Positions 22,091-41,563 of a DNA stretch of 64,000 bases are shown in pieces. The notes below the pieces were generated by a model. That model made no database searches. It was not told the origin of the DNA and saw only the letters and a program-made list of their open reading frames with translations. The DNA is from Urophycis tenuis (lineage: Eukaryota; Chordata; Actinopteri; Gadiformes; Phycidae), in assembly GCA_036785325.1 (NCBI GenBank), contig JAXIVH010000021.1, forward strand, positions 104,501-168,500, in the 5' to 3' direction. Each line of letters opens with the position of its first letter. Within the stretch, counting starts at the first letter, position 1. Made by a program: the position numbers and the translations under genes.

Positions 22091-23039
22091 GGGCTCTCCA
22101 CTCTTCTCTGCATTCTTGATGTTCCTAATATAGTGCGCTTTCAATGTGAGGCATCACCCACACGCCGTGCGTCCAGAAAGGTCCCGGTTCGATTCCCGGC
22201 TCGTCCTGCGAAACACAAAATGGACCGCAGCGGCAGGGCGGGGCTACGCGCATGGGCGGACAGAACCCGGATGGAGCTTCTGATAATAATACATATAGGC
22301 CTACAAAATAATAATACAAACCATCATAACAGTAACACACACAGAGAAGTACAAAGAATAACTCATTTTAGGAGATGTTTCATTCATTACACATGTGTTA
22401 TAACGTTTTATATATAAAAGGTATTTGCAGAAAGACTCTAATAACTTCCTGTTTGATCTTTTTATTATTATTATTATTCACGATCATCTTCTGACTCCGA
22501 TCCCGGCATGTTCATGACATGTTCATCTTGCTAACAAACCAAGACTTGAACTGAGGATCCCCACCTTGCAGCCCATTGCTCATGTAGGCCTACTTAATGG
22601 CAACATGAGACCACCGCAGTCTCCTGCTAACCCTAACCCTGGACCACAACTGTTCAAACCTTTAGAAGATGAGTATTAGATGTGATATCTAGATAAACTA
22701 GGTTGCGCAGCACTTGATTCTTACTTTAATGACATACTTTCATTGTTCTCAGTCTCATTTGTAAACTCTATGGAGAAAAGTATTGTATTTTTATTAACCT
22801 TTGTTTGTCAGGTCTCATTGAGATCAAAATCTATTTGGAGAGAGACCTGAAACAATTACATACGTATAAAATATCACAAACAATATAATTATCGAGACAA
22901 ATATACATAAAGAAATGTCACAAATATTGACAGGGTTATTAGCAAGTGACGTAGCCTAATGAAGGTTTCATCTTAAGCTTCCAGATAGATGGTATATCTA
23001 GATATTTGTTTAATATACATCAGTAGATGCACTGAGACA
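22091..23039. other. Intergenic stretch between taok2 and LINE relic
   Basis: No gene is seen. At 22180-22200 a B-box-like GGTTCGATTCC stretch resembles the T arm of a tRNA, but no full tRNA folds around it. Confidence 0.4.
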
Positions 23040-23850
23040 CATCATCAGTGATGGAACCTGGGGTCATCGGGTGTTTTGGGTCCTTCAACATCATACCCAG
23101 GCGACCCAGCCTGGATCGATCAAGTCCTGACTTGTGTCGGAGTAGCATGTACCCACGGATCGCCCTTCTTGATCCACAAACATCTAGAGGCCTTCTCAGC
23201 TGCTCTGTGGTGGTTTTGATGGCCTTTCTCTGGCCAAGTATAGCATCCTTCTCCCAGGGCTTTTGGGCAACATCTGAGGATATTCTCTAGCGTTCCTCAT
23301 CTGAGGCACAAGGGACATAATGGTGTGTCAACCTTGCCCCAGCAGAAGAGAGTGGATGGGTTGGGTAAGACCTCATAGACGGACGCAATCAGGAACTTGA
23401 TCCAGTAAGGTTCCCATCTTGTCCATGCGCCTTGCTGTCGCATCCCCACCATCTGGCTAGCATGCAGTTCCTCCACAGCAGCTCTCATCTCCTCTTGGAC
23501 CAATCAGCGTCTGTCTTTGCCCCAAGCTCTGGCGTAGCGCGTGGTTGAAACGTGACCAAGGCCTGCTCATCCAGATGCCACTGGGCCGACCACCAAGGCA
23601 AGCGTGACTCAACCTGCTCGACTGCTTCCTGCCCTCCACTTCCTCCCAGTCCTGACTACAATGACAGCCTGGAGACTTTCGGGTCACTGGATTCCCTGTA
23701 CTGCAGCACCTCTCTTACACGGGTAACCATGAACTCCTCATTCAGGCTGCTAATGGGGAACTCAGTTAGTTGTTCTGTCCGTACAGAGCGATGCTACTCG
23801 CTGGACCTGCCACTCTATGGCAGGTCCAGCCATCTACGGAGGTAAGGGCT
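23040..23850 (-). pseudogene. Decayed LINE reverse-transcriptase C-terminus
   Basis: The minus strand keeps pieces such as G-A-W-T-R-W-E, I-K-F-L-I-A-S-V-Y-E-V-L-P, W-G-K-V-D-T-P-L-C-P-L-C and, after a frameshift, L-E-H-I-L-R-C-C-P-K-A-L-G-E-G. These are hallmarks of a zinc-knuckle C-terminal region found in fish retrotransposon polyproteins. Several frameshifts and stops are present. The exact family was not determined. Confidence 0.6.
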
Positions 23851-24480
23851 GATCCCCCTGATAATAAACGTCTGAAGCCTTGACAACATTACCGACCTTA
23901 TATGGAGCTTGAAGAAGTAATGGGAAAGAACCATTTATCGTTCCTCATACTTCTATCATTTATCATCCAAGAACCAGTCTCACCAGTTTGAAAGATGGTT
24001 ATTATGACAACACAGGAGTGGAAACTCATCGTGACATCTCTTAAACATCTGTGTTGCTTGGCGTGGTTGTTTTGTATAAAATACACATTTGGATTAACAT
24101 AGATTTAGTTTTTTTTAACTTTCTAACACTTTTGGAGGAAAGGTTAGCGTGAAGGTTCACATTGGTCATCTAGTTATGATCAGTTACACCACATTAGTTA
24201 CCTTCTTAAATATACTTTGAAACTTTTACACTAATATCAACTAGCTGAGCTTACCTTCTGGGTAAATGTTAAATACATGCTTTTACATTGTTTAATGTTG
24301 TTTTTATCTACTTGCTTGTTTATTTTACTTGTTACTATTGAACTTTTTTTACTTTATTGTATTTAGTATCTTATTATGTATTCAAGGCATTCAGAAACGT
24401 GTGATTATCACACTTTTGTAATAATATAACTATATTACAAGTTGAATATGATCAATTCTATATTATGTTACTTAGCATGT
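23851..24480. other. Upstream region of the serine protease gene
   Basis: AT-rich DNA without recognised elements. A TATATA motif at about 24494 lies about 108 nt before the protease ATG and could act as a TATA box. Confidence 0.35.
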
Positions 24481-24601
24481 CACTTTCCTCTCTATATAGG
24501 AAGGAACGTCACCTGTGCTGTGCATATGGTAGAGACAGGGGGCAGGTTTCCCTCTGTCGTATATAGAGAGGAGATTCCTGTGGACTGCCCATAGCCACAA
24601 G

Positions 24602-27600
24602 ATGGACCGACTGCTCAGCACTGCCTTAGTGCTCCTGACGATGATACTGAAAGGTAAGAGACAATCCTTGAAATAACAATATATACAACAATACTGTAAA
24701 ATAAATAACAATAGCAGAAAGTGTCTTAAAATAGTGGAGAGGAAACCTTTTCTTAAAGAAATAGTTTTAAGATAAGAAGAAAGATTATAAATACCAATAG
24801 TTTAAAAGAAAATTCATGTAGAATGAAAAAGGACCATAGCACTGCCTGTTGCTGAGCTCTTCATGGATAATGTCCCTTCAGTGTCCCTCACTGACACACT
24901 CTGCTCTACACTCCCATAGAAACCTGTTAGTACCTGTGTTAGTATGGTCAGTAATCCATGGGCAGCAAGGTGAAATCCTGTGTTAATAGCAGTGTGAGTC
25001 TGGTCATAAACACCTTCTGATGAGATGTTTGTGACCAGACTCGTTGTATTCAAAAGTCTTGAAGGTGTTCTTAATAAAACAAAGGGCACAGGGCTTACAG
25101 GGAACCTGTTGGTTAGGTTATGGCCTCAAACAGTCATGTGACTTTACATGAGATGGTGGCATTCCTCCCATACTGGGTGGGGAGGTATCCTCTGATTTGT
25201 TCTCTGCTGGGAATTCTGAAGTCCCCTTCTGTCTTTGCAGGAAGCCGAGGCCAGTTGGATGGTACGTTGCTTGCTTTACTTCCTTTGAACAATAATGAAT
25301 AATGAGAATATGCAACCTCAGTGATAGATAGAGGCTACTAAGGAGCAGGTAGGGGTTACATTTACATTTAGGGCCTTTAGCAGACGCTGAGATTTCGCCA
25401 TATGATCTTTTCATCCTTCAATCCCCACAGTACAGAGACAGGTCATTAAGGAGCAGGTAGGGGTTAGACAGCACAGACAGGTCATTAAGGAGCAGGTAGG
25501 GGTTAGACAGTACAGAGACAGGTCATGAAGGAGCAGGTAGGGGTTAGACAGTACAGAGACAGGTCATTAAGGAGCAGGTAGGGGTTAGACAGCACAGACA
25601 GGTCATTACGGAGCAGGTAGGGGTTAGACAGTACAGAGACAGGTCATGAAGGAGCAGGTAGGGGTTAGACAGTACAGAGACAGGTCATGAAGGAGCAGGT
25701 AGGGGTTAGACAGTACAGAGACAGGTCATTAAGGAGCAGGTAGGGGTTAGACAGTACAGAGACAGGTCATTAAGGAGCAGGTAGGGGTTAGACAGCACAG
25801 ACAGGTCATTAAGGAGCAGGTAGGGGTTAGACAGTACAGAGACAGGTCATTAAGGAGCAGGTAGGGGTTAGACAGTAGGTGAGTAAGCATCAAGTAGGGT
25901 TATAGAGGGGACATACAGTGTATATTTGCTCCCCAGTCTGTGGGACAGCCCCCCTCAGCAACAGGATTGTGGGTGGAGCTGACGCCCCGGCAGGGACCTG
26001 GCCATGGCAGGTCAGTCTGCACCGCGGCAGCCACTTCTGTGGAGGCTCTCTGATCAGCAGCCAGTGGGTGCTGACTGCGGCTCACTGCTTTCAGGGGTGA
26101 GTCTCTGAGGATAACACACACGTGTACCACGTGGAACTTTCAAGTTTGAGTTTGATTTGCTGTAGGCTACGCTGCCTCGGCTTCGGTGTTCCAAAACAGT
26201 TCCTCATCAGCGTGGACCCCCAACATCCCTGTGGCCCAGTGGACCCTGCAGGGCACATGTCCTCCCTTCTTTCAGCAGGGGAAGATCACAGTCCACAAAA
26301 TGATCTACCAAGATAGAGCTGCAGAACAACCTAACCAGCCACCAGGTCAGGAGGAGGCTAGCTGACTAACTGGGTACCACCAGGTCAGGAGGAGGCTAGC
26401 TGACTAACTGGGTACCACCAGATCAGGAGGCTCATGGTGGATGTTCTCTGGTGGTGCTGGAGCTGCTGCTATATCTCTGTCAAGCATCGATCCCACAGGA
26501 ATGTCATTTAGCTGCTATATGTTATTATATATTATTATATGTTATTTTTTATTAAATAACATCTTTTTAAATAATATATTATATAATGTGTTATTATATA
26601 ATGTGTTGTTCTCCCCTTGGTCTCATCTGGTGGCTGTATGCAACATCTCCCCTTTCTGCTTCTTTCATATTTTCTCATGACGTTGGTCTCTGAAAGGAAG
26701 CAGTCACCCAGGACAGATGTTCCTTTGAGACGTTTCACCGACTACTAGCTAACAGAAGGCTTTAGCATCCTGACAGACGACACTCAGATAAGACCTCCTA
26801 AAGCTCCCATACTACACTCCCTCTCCTCCAGGAGTGGCGACTCAACAGTAAACCTCCTGGTGTATCTGGGCAGGGACACCCAGCAGGGCCCCAACTCCAA
26901 CGAGGTGTTCCGTACCGTGGACCAGATCATCAACCACCCCGACTACCAAGACACACCCAACAACAACGACATGTGCTTGCTGAAGCTGTCCTCAACCGTA
27001 GACTTCACCGACTACATCCGGCCTGTCTGCCTGGCCTCCGCTGCAAGCACGTTCCCTGCTGGGACGGAGACCTGGGTGACCGGCTGGGGAACCATCAGAT
27101 CAGGGGGTGAGGACTCCTTATTCATCTACTAACCCCGGGTCTTTCATGTGTCCTCAAGGCCTGGGCCACCCCCAGGTAGTGTTCTACTGGTGTTCTACCA
27201 GTAGAGGTAGTGTTCTGATGGTAGTGTTCTACTAGTAGTGTTCTACTGGTAAAGTTCCTCCTGATAAAGTTCTAAGGTTCTTACTGGTAAAGGATGGGTT
27301 GTGTTCTCATTGCTCTGTCCAGTTGTCCTGCCAGCGCCTCAGAGGCTGCAGGAGGTGGAGGTTCCTGTGGTTTCCAACCAGCAGTGCAGCACCGTCTACA
27401 ACGACATCACAGACAACATGATCTGTGCCGGTCTCACCGAGGGAGGGAAGGACTCGTGCCAGGTGTGCCCTAATGCTTGTCGTGCTATGCTAGTGGTTTT
27501 ACACGACATCCTACTTGTTTAGCTGACAGGTCCCAGGAGACCTACGATAAGTTCATCGTGAAGATACATAGGATGAAAGGATCATTCAAATGTACCACGC

Positions 27601-28376
27601 TATCTATGTTATGGTTAGTATGCAATGCCTATAACACTGTGCTAGTTGTGTTATGCTAGTATGTTATGCTCAAGAATGCTATACTATGCTATGCTATTTA
27701 TACTACACTAGCTCTGCTGGGCTGGCTATCTAATTTATGCTATACTAGGTATGCAATAGTAGATGTGTTATGCCTATACTTCTATGCACTTTCTACCTGC
27801 ACACCGGTGTCTGTATCTTTAGGTCATTCTTGTGGACCTGCTGCTTTCCATGTCCATACACTCTCCTCTACTCTAGCTTAGCCCTTGACCTGTTCCATTA
27901 CTACTTCTATTTTATTCTATTGTATTGTATCCTAGTTTTATTCCTGTGTTCCCACCATGTGTGATTGTAGTGATGCTACTCATCTGAAGGACGTGATCAG
28001 AAGGCATCATGCTAACAGGTGGACCTACTTGATCAGAAGGCACCATGCTAACATCGTGCTAACAGTGGACCTCTCTCCTCCTCTCCACCTGCAGGGTGAC
28101 TCCGGCGGTCCCATGGTCTTCAAGGATGGCTCTCGGTGGGTGGAGGTCGGGGTGGTCAGCTTCGGGAGGGGCTGTGCGGAGCCCGATACGCCGGGGGTCT
28201 ACGCCCGAGTGTCACAGTTCCAGAGCTGGATCAACAGCCAGACCTCCTCCAACCCGCCCGGCTTTGTACTGTCAACCGGCAACTCCTCCATATTTTCGTC
28301 CAGCGCCGTCTCCTCCTTCATCTCCCTCCCCCTCCTCCTTCTGTCCATTCTTTTCACTCGCTACCTTTTTGGCTGA
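24602..28376 (+). CDS. Trypsin-like serine protease (prss60/prss27-like), 6 exons
   Basis: Exons 24602-24653, 25241-25261 (21-nt micro-exon), 25937-26096, 26832-27106, 27323-27462 and 28095-28376 total 930 nt (309 aa), all phases closing. Residues 1-22 form a signal peptide. Activation site is Arg34/Ile35 (I-V-G-G). Catalytic triad is His74 (T-A-A-H-C), Asp124 (N-N-N-D-M) and Ser219 (G-D-S-G-G-P). Asp213 at the S1 base predicts cleavage after Lys/Arg. Cys26 probably tethers the short pro-peptide to the catalytic domain. A hydrophobic C-terminus after residue 285, ending R-Y-L-F-G, suggests a GPI-anchor signal or membrane tail, as in prostasin/PRSS27-type proteases. The overall pattern is closest to fish prss60-type genes; the exact orthologue is not certain, so no symbol is given. 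Confidence 0.9.
25361..25395 (-). mobile_element. Fish SINE/LINE tail fragment next to minisatellite
   Basis: TTACATTTACATTTAGGGCC and TTTAGCAGACGCT match the reverse of the L2/SINE tail. One copy of the 41-bp array's core (AAGGAGCAGGTAGGGGTTA) immediately precedes it, and the array follows. Confidence 0.55.
25430..25876 (+). repeat. 41-bp minisatellite in protease intron 2
   Basis: About eleven copies of the unit also found at 6688-8165 (inverse) and 36390-37420 (direct), in gene-sense orientation. Some copies lack AG in TACAGAGACAG. Confidence 0.95.
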
Positions 28377-28378
28377 CA

Positions 28379-28535
28379 TAGTGACTGTTCTTCTTAACTC
28401 AGGCTGTGATGGATTAGTTAACGACTGTTCCTCTTAACTCAGGCTGTGATGGATTAGTTAGCGACTGTTCCTCTTAACTCAGGCTTTGATGGATTAGTTA
28501 GCGACTGTTCCTCTTAACTCAGACTGTGATGTCAG
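28379..28535 (+). repeat. 40-bp repeat in protease 3' UTR
   Basis: Four copies of a 40-bp unit (GCGACTGTTCCTCTTAACTC, AGGCTGTGATGGATTAGTTA) starting right after the protease stop codon. A possible ATTAAA poly(A) signal lies at 28663-28668. Confidence 0.9.
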
Positions 28536-29097
28536 AAGAGCTGCTGCTTTATAAACATATATTATTAATAGACTTCCTGAGGCATCATATCTCAGGACAT
28601 GGAGCACTATGGTGGAGGGTTCGACAGCTGCCTCACAGTTGTGTGGCTGTGGTTTAAAGGACATTAAAGGAGATTTAGACATAAGAAAAACAAGAGTGAA
28701 GGAATCAGCAATGACATACGTATTTCCTTAATGAAGGGTTTCTGCTAATATTTGCACAAGATTATTATTATACTTGCAATACTTATTATGTAATGTGCTG
28801 TATACGTGTGCTTGCTTGGACATAATGAAGGTAAACATTTTTGATGAAAAATTACATCTTGATAATAATTTCCTTTATGTATATTTATTTAAGCATTTAT
28901 TTTTCAAATAGACAATTCAATTTACTGTTGTTCTGACCCACACTGCCCAAACAAGGCACCACTCAGTAGGACAGTTCTGCATGAGTTACAATTCTAATCA
29001 TAACCAATGAACAATGATGTCAATGCACATGAAAATCAAGGAAAATAAATAGACGGTAAAGACGAGGGATCCATTAGAGGCCACCTACCCTGGGCAC

Positions 29098-30655
29098 TTA
29101 CAGAGTCATTATCACCATCCTCACTTACAGAGTCATTATCACCATCCTCACTTACAGAGTCATTATCACCATCCTCACTTACAGAGTCATTATCACCATC
29201 CTCACTTACAGAGTCATTATCACCATCCTCACTTACAGAGTTAGCATCACCATCCTCACTTACAGAATCATTATCACCATCCTCACTTACAGAGTCATTA
29301 TCACCATCCTCACTTACAGAGTCATTATCACCATCCTCACTTACAGAGTCATTATCACCAACCTCACTTACAGAGTTAGCATCACCATCCTCACTTACAG
29401 AGTCATTATCACCATCCTCACTTACAGAGTTAGCATCACCATCCTCACTTACAGAATCATTATCACCATCCTCACTTACAGAGTCATTATCACCATCCTC
29501 ACTTACAGAGTCATTATCACCATCCTCACTTACAGAGTTAGCATCACCATCCTCACTTACAGAGTCATTATCACCATCCTCACTTACAGAGTCATTATCA
29601 CCATCCTCACTTACAGAGTTAGCATCACCATCCTCACTTACAGAGTCATTATCACCATCCTCACTTACAGAGTCATTATCACCATCCTCACTTACAGAGT
29701 TAGCATCACCATCCTCACTTACAGAGTCATTATCACCATCCTCACTTACAGAGTCATTATCACCATCCTCACTTACAGAGTCATTATCACCATCCTCACT
29801 TACAGAGTTAGCATCACCATCCTCACTTACAGAGTCATTATCACCATCCTCACTTACAGAGTCATTATCACCATCCTCACTTACAGAGTCATTATCACCA
29901 TCCTCACTTACAGAGTTAGCATCACCATCCTCACTTACAGAGTCATTATCACCATCCTCACTTACAGAGTCATTATCACCATCCTCACTTACAGAGTCAT
30001 TATCACCATCCTCACTTACAGAGTCATTATCACCATCCTCACTTACAGAGTTAGCATCACCATCCTCACTTACAGAGTCATTATCACCATCCTCACTTAC
30101 AGAGTCATTATCACCATCCTCACTTACAGAGTTAGCATCACCATCCTCACTTACAGAGTCATTATCACCATCCTCACTTACAGAGTCATTATCACCATCC
30201 TCACTTACAGAGTTAGCATCACCATCCTCACTTACAGAGTCATTATCACCATCCTCACTTACAGAGTCATTATCACCATCCTCACTTACAGAGTTAGCAT
30301 CACCATCCTCACTTACAGAGTCATTATCACCATCCTCACTTACAGAGTCATTATCACCATCCTCACTTACAGAGTTAGCATCACCATCCTCACTTACAGA
30401 GTCATTATCACCATCCTCACTTACAGAGTCATTATCACCATCCTCACTTACAGAGTTAGCATCACCATCCTCACTTACAGAGTCATTATCACCATCCTCA
30501 CTTACAGAGTCATTATCACCATCCTCACTTACAGAATCATTATCACCATCCTCACTTACAGAGTCATTATCACCATCCTCACTTACAGAGTCATTATCAC
30601 CATCCTCACTTACAGAGTCAGCATCACCATCCTCACTTACAGAATCAGCATCACG
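29098..30655 (-). repeat. 24-bp minisatellite with 72-bp higher-order period
   Basis: About 64 near-identical 24-bp units (plus strand TCACCATCCTCACTTACAGA plus a four-base variable part). Variants TCATTA and TTAGCA alternate mainly as two-plus-one, giving a 72-bp higher-order repeat through most of the array. The minus strand is open in one frame only (29036-30781), encoding an acidic S-V-S-E-D-G-D-N octapeptide array. Each unit holds GTAAGT, a consensus 5' splice site, on that strand. I find no evidence that it is a gene. Confidence 0.95.
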
Positions 30656-30782
30656 CATCCTTTTCATCTTGGGGAAGGTTAAGCTTTTTAAATGAAACAA
30701 TGCTTTCCTGGTTGAAAATGACGTGTATATAATATATACAGTATATAATATATAGATATATGATTCATATATAACAACCATC

Positions 30783-31137
30783 GTCGTAACCGCTTATCCT
30801 CTACGAGGGTCGCTGGAGCCAATCCCAGCTGCAACGGGCGAGAGGCGGGGTACACTCTGGACAGGTCGCCAGCCTATCACAGGGCTAACATATATAGACA
30901 AACAATCAATCACACTCACATACACACCTATGGTCAATTTAGAGACACCAATGAACCTAATCCCCAACCTGCATGTTTTTGGTCTGTGGGAGGAAGCCGG
31001 AGTACCCGGAGAGAACCCACGGAAGCACGGGGAGAACATGCAAACTCCACACAGAAAGGTCCCGGGTCCCAGGTGGATTCGAACCCAGAACCCTCTTGCT
31101 CAGAACCCTCTTGCTGTGAGGCGACAGTGCCGCCATA
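30783..31137 (+). mobile_element. Common teleost interspersed repeat
   Basis: Contains the widely seen fish repeat core (TGGAGCCAATCCCAGCTGC, GGTCTGTGGGAGGAAGCCGG, AGAACATGCAAACTCCACAC). It is probably the 3' part of a retroelement. A 15-bp internal duplication (CAGAACCCTCTTGCT twice) is present. Recognised from general familiarity with fish genomes; family not assigned. Confidence 0.65.
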
Positions 31138-31440
31138 TATAACACATTGAACATTAATTGAAATCTTTTCACAAAAAATATGGATTCCGATTTACTTCAA
31201 TGAGTTAACTTGGGTTGCGTAATACATACGAGACAGACTTTTCGGTCTAATCAGAAACACATTCTTCAATGTGTTCAATACAGAAAACTATAAACCCATA
31301 ATGTGAACACAGGGACGTGTCACGTCTGGGTTGTGACGTCAACACAAGAGGGTGGGTGGAGTCTCTGTGGTGCTTTCTGATTGGCCCGATGACCGGAAAC
31401 AGCCCAGCTCACTGTGGATTACCGTGGATCTACGAGAAGA

Positions 31441-31608
31441 CTAGGCGAGAAAGAGACAATTTTGTGAACTTTCACTTCATCACTCATCATGCATTTTTTA
31501 TTTTATTTATTTTATTTACACATTTATCCACATAGCCAAGCCATTGTGCATGCAGAAAATTCATCCATTTGCTCCTCAGCCTGCATCAATAAGGGGAGAT
31601 CCAATAGG
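31441..31608 (+). mobile_element. Partial MITE copy (internal segment)
   Basis: Near-identical to 31955-32098 of the adjacent full copy. It ends where that copy's terminal repeat begins. Confidence 0.75.
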
Positions 31609-32265
31609 CGAGTTTCAGATGAGGCATGGGGCTTCGTTTGCCATGCTTCAGAATGCATTCTGGGATGAAAACGTCAGAAATACCTCTGATGAACTTCCGA
31701 TGCGACGATTCACCTGGCTTTCAAAACTCGCGTGGTTTCAGGAAAACAACTTCCGCCTGCTTTTCTGGCCATGTTCTCTCGAGCAAGTGCGGACATAAGA
31801 CACTCCCCTCAACATCCTCTCAACTTTGCCCTGGTTGGTTGGAATACCGAAATTAAATTATTCACGTCAGAAGTGACGTTACACCTTTCAGAGAGGCGTG
31901 TCTGGTGCCCTCTCCCAAACTATGCATATTAAAAAGAGATTAAAAAGAGACGATTTTGTGAACTTTCACTTCATCACCCATCATGCATTTTTTATTTATT
32001 TATTTTATTTACACATTTCTCCACATAGCCAAGCCATTGTGCATGCAGAAAATTCATTGCATTTGCTCCTCAGCCTGCATCAATAAGGGGAGATCCAATG
32101 CCTCGAACTCGTCTGCTACGAAGAACGGAAGTTGTTGACGAGAAGTTCACCTGTGTCCGCCTTGACCAGACGGGAACTTGACGTGATTATGACGAGTTCC
32201 GCCGGATCTTCTCAAGTCTCGTTGCAACGAATGCGCAAATGCAAACGATCTGAAACTCGCCTAGT
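31609..32265 (+). mobile_element. Full-length MITE, TIR GGCGAGTTTCAGAT
   Basis: A 655-bp non-coding element bounded by TA, with terminal inverted repeats GGCGAGTTTCAGAT at the left and ATCTGAAACTCGCC at the right. A second, divergent copy lies inverted at 51388-52055. No transposase frame is present. A TA target site fits a Tc1/mariner-like source, but the superfamily is not proven. Confidence 0.75.
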
Positions 32266-32279
32266 GACTGTATATAACT

Positions 32280-32459
32280 AAGCTCGAGAGCAAATGCCCA
32301 GAAAAGCAGGCGGAAGTTGTTTTCCTGAAACCACGCGAGTTTTGAAAGCCAGGTGACTCGTCGCATCGGATCGGTTTATCAGAGGTATTTCTGACGTTTT
32401 CATCCCAGAATGCATTCTGACGCATGGCAGACGAAGCCGCATGCCTCATCTGAAACTCG
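32280..32459 (-). mobile_element. Partial MITE copy abutting jmjd8 exon 1
   Basis: The reverse complement of the left part of the full MITE (compare 31612-31790). It ends at 32459, only 41 bp before the jmjd8 ATG. Confidence 0.75.
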
Positions 32460-32500
32460 ACGATTGTAGCGGAGGTACTCGGCGGGGAGCGGAGAACCGG

Positions 32501-39790
<7,290 letters not shown>

Positions 39791-39872
39791 GCTGAGGGCC
39801 AGCCGAACCATCATGGCTGTGGTTCTGCTCGTTCTGGACCAATGGAGACAAAGAGTGACCTCCAAATGAATG

Positions 39873-40172
39873 AAACGAAGTTCCATGTTACTGTACTGTT
39901 AAAGGATGAGATGAAACAAGGTTCCATGCTACTGTACTGTTATAGGATGTGATGAAACAAGGTTCCATGCTACTGTACTGTTATAGGATGTGATGAAACA
40001 AGGTTCCATGCTACTGTACTGTTATAGGATGTGATGAAACAAGGTTCCATGCTACTGTACTGTTATAGGATGTGATGAAACAAGGTTCCATGCTACTGTA
40101 CTGTTATAGGATGTGATGAAACAAGGTTCCATGCTACTGTACTGTTATAGGATGTGATGAAACAAGTTTCCT
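39873..40172 (+). repeat. 41-bp repeat in jmjd8 3' UTR
   Basis: About seven copies of GATGAAACAAGGTTCCATGC plus TACTGTACTGTTATAGGATGT. It is unrelated to the 41-bp intronic unit. Confidence 0.93.
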
Positions 40173-40212
40173 TCATTTCCCTTTGGAACAGAAGTGAGTC
40201 CTGGAGTCTTTA

Positions 40213-40218
40213 AATAAA
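40213..40218 (+). terminator. jmjd8: Poly(A) signal of jmjd8
   Basis: AATAAA 423 nt after the stop codon, in unique sequence after the 3' UTR repeat. Confidence 0.65.
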
Positions 40219-40382
40219 GATCTTTAAGCTTTTCATTTGGCTTCCCTGCTAAACGGGGAACTAACTCATCAACCCTCCCTCTGAACCCAAACATTAGCTA
40301 TCCCTGAACCAACATCACCTAACCCCAACCTTCCACCCTGAAGGCACCACAGATACATGAAGTCAGAGGCAGCATCAAAATA

Positions 40383-40388
40383 TTTATT
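40383..40388 (-). terminator. amdhd2: Poly(A) signal of amdhd2
   Basis: AATAAA on the minus strand about 1.18 kb after the amdhd2 stop. It faces the jmjd8 signal about 165 bp away. Confidence 0.6.
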
Positions 40389-40599
40389 TCAAATTCCAAA
40401 AGTATGTTTTCCTCATCTGTATTGAATGTGACGTGACAATGATTCGACTAAATGGTGTCAAGGAAAACATGTTGAGCCGTATGGTCACCATGGACTGCTC
40501 CCAGAAGGCACTGGACTGTGAAGGAGTCTGACTGGTCCCTGAGTGTGGGGTCCCCCTAGTGGACTGGAGAAGAGCACAACATTTACCACCTCTAACCTA

Positions 40600-41095
40600 G
40601 CAGCTAACCTTAGATCTAACTCCAACTAACCCTAACCACCTCTAACCTTAGATCTAACTCCAACTAACCCTAACCACCTTAGATCTAACTCCAACTAACC
40701 CTAACCACCTCTAACCTTAGATCTAACTCCAACTAACCCTAACCACCTTAGATCTAACTCCAACTAACCCTAACCACCTCTAACCTTAGATCTAACTCCA
40801 ACTAACCCTAACCACCTCTAATCTTAGATCTAACTCCAACTAACCCTAACCACCTCTAACCTTAGATCTAACTCCAACTAACCCTAACCACCTCTAACCT
40901 TAGATCTAACTCCAACTAACCCTAACCACCTCTAACCTTAGATCTAACTCCAACTAACCCTAACCACCTCTAACCTTAGATCTAACTCCAACTAACCCTA
41001 ACCACCTCTAACCTTAGATCTAACTCCAACTAACCCTAACCACCTCTAACCTTAGATCTAACTCCAACTAACCCTAACCACCTCTAACCTTAGAT
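40600..41095 (-). repeat. 38-bp minisatellite in amdhd2 3' UTR
   Basis: About thirteen copies of AACCTTAGATCTAACTCCAA plus CTAACCCTAACCACCTCT, with two shortened copies. Confidence 0.94.
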
Positions 41096-41099
41096 GTCA

Positions 41100-41400
41100 C
41101 GCCAACTCCAACTCAAGACTCACTTGTTCAGAGTTTACCTGAACCCTGCATAACATCCATCCTCTACCTCTATTAAAACCCTCCCCTCATGCGCTTGTGT
41201 GTTGTACGTCTTGACACTTAGTCAGACTTGTTGTATACTAGCAATGGTTAACCTAGCAATTGAAATGCTTGAAACTCGTTCTGATTACTTTCTTACTGTG
41301 TTAGCAGCAATGAAATGTTTCACCTTCCTATGACAAATGTACTTTTTGTAAGTCGCTTTGGATAAAAGTGTCTGCTAAATGCCCTAAATGTAAATGTAAC
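41100..41400 (+). mobile_element. 3' tail of L2-group LINE
   Basis: Closely similar to 48600-48785, the 3' end of the LINE in amdhd2 intron 8 (TTGTATACTAGCAATGGTTA; GTAAGTCGCTTTGGATAAAA; CTAAATGTAAATGTAA end). A 5'-truncated insertion in the amdhd2 3' UTR. Confidence 0.75.
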
Positions 41401-41563
41401 CTAGTAGTTAACCTGCACCCTACGTAACATAGCAACTAACCTTAACCACCTCTAACCTAGTAACTCAATTCAACCATCTCTATGCTAGTGACTAAAGTTG
41501 ACCGTGTCTGACACAGTAACTAAACATCTCTAGTACCGTACATTGAGGTTGTCTGTAGCCAGG

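Noticed and set aside
22150..22215. tRNA gene around GGTTCGATTCC
   Set aside because: The T stem has a central mismatch and no matching acceptor or D arm is found upstream.
30783..31172. Small ORFs in the 30.8-31.2 kb region
   Set aside because: They lie entirely within a common interspersed fish repeat.
40600..41095. Interstitial telomeric repeat (CTAACCCTAACC)
   Set aside because: The CCCTAA match is part of a longer 38-bp unit and is not a run of TTAGGG.
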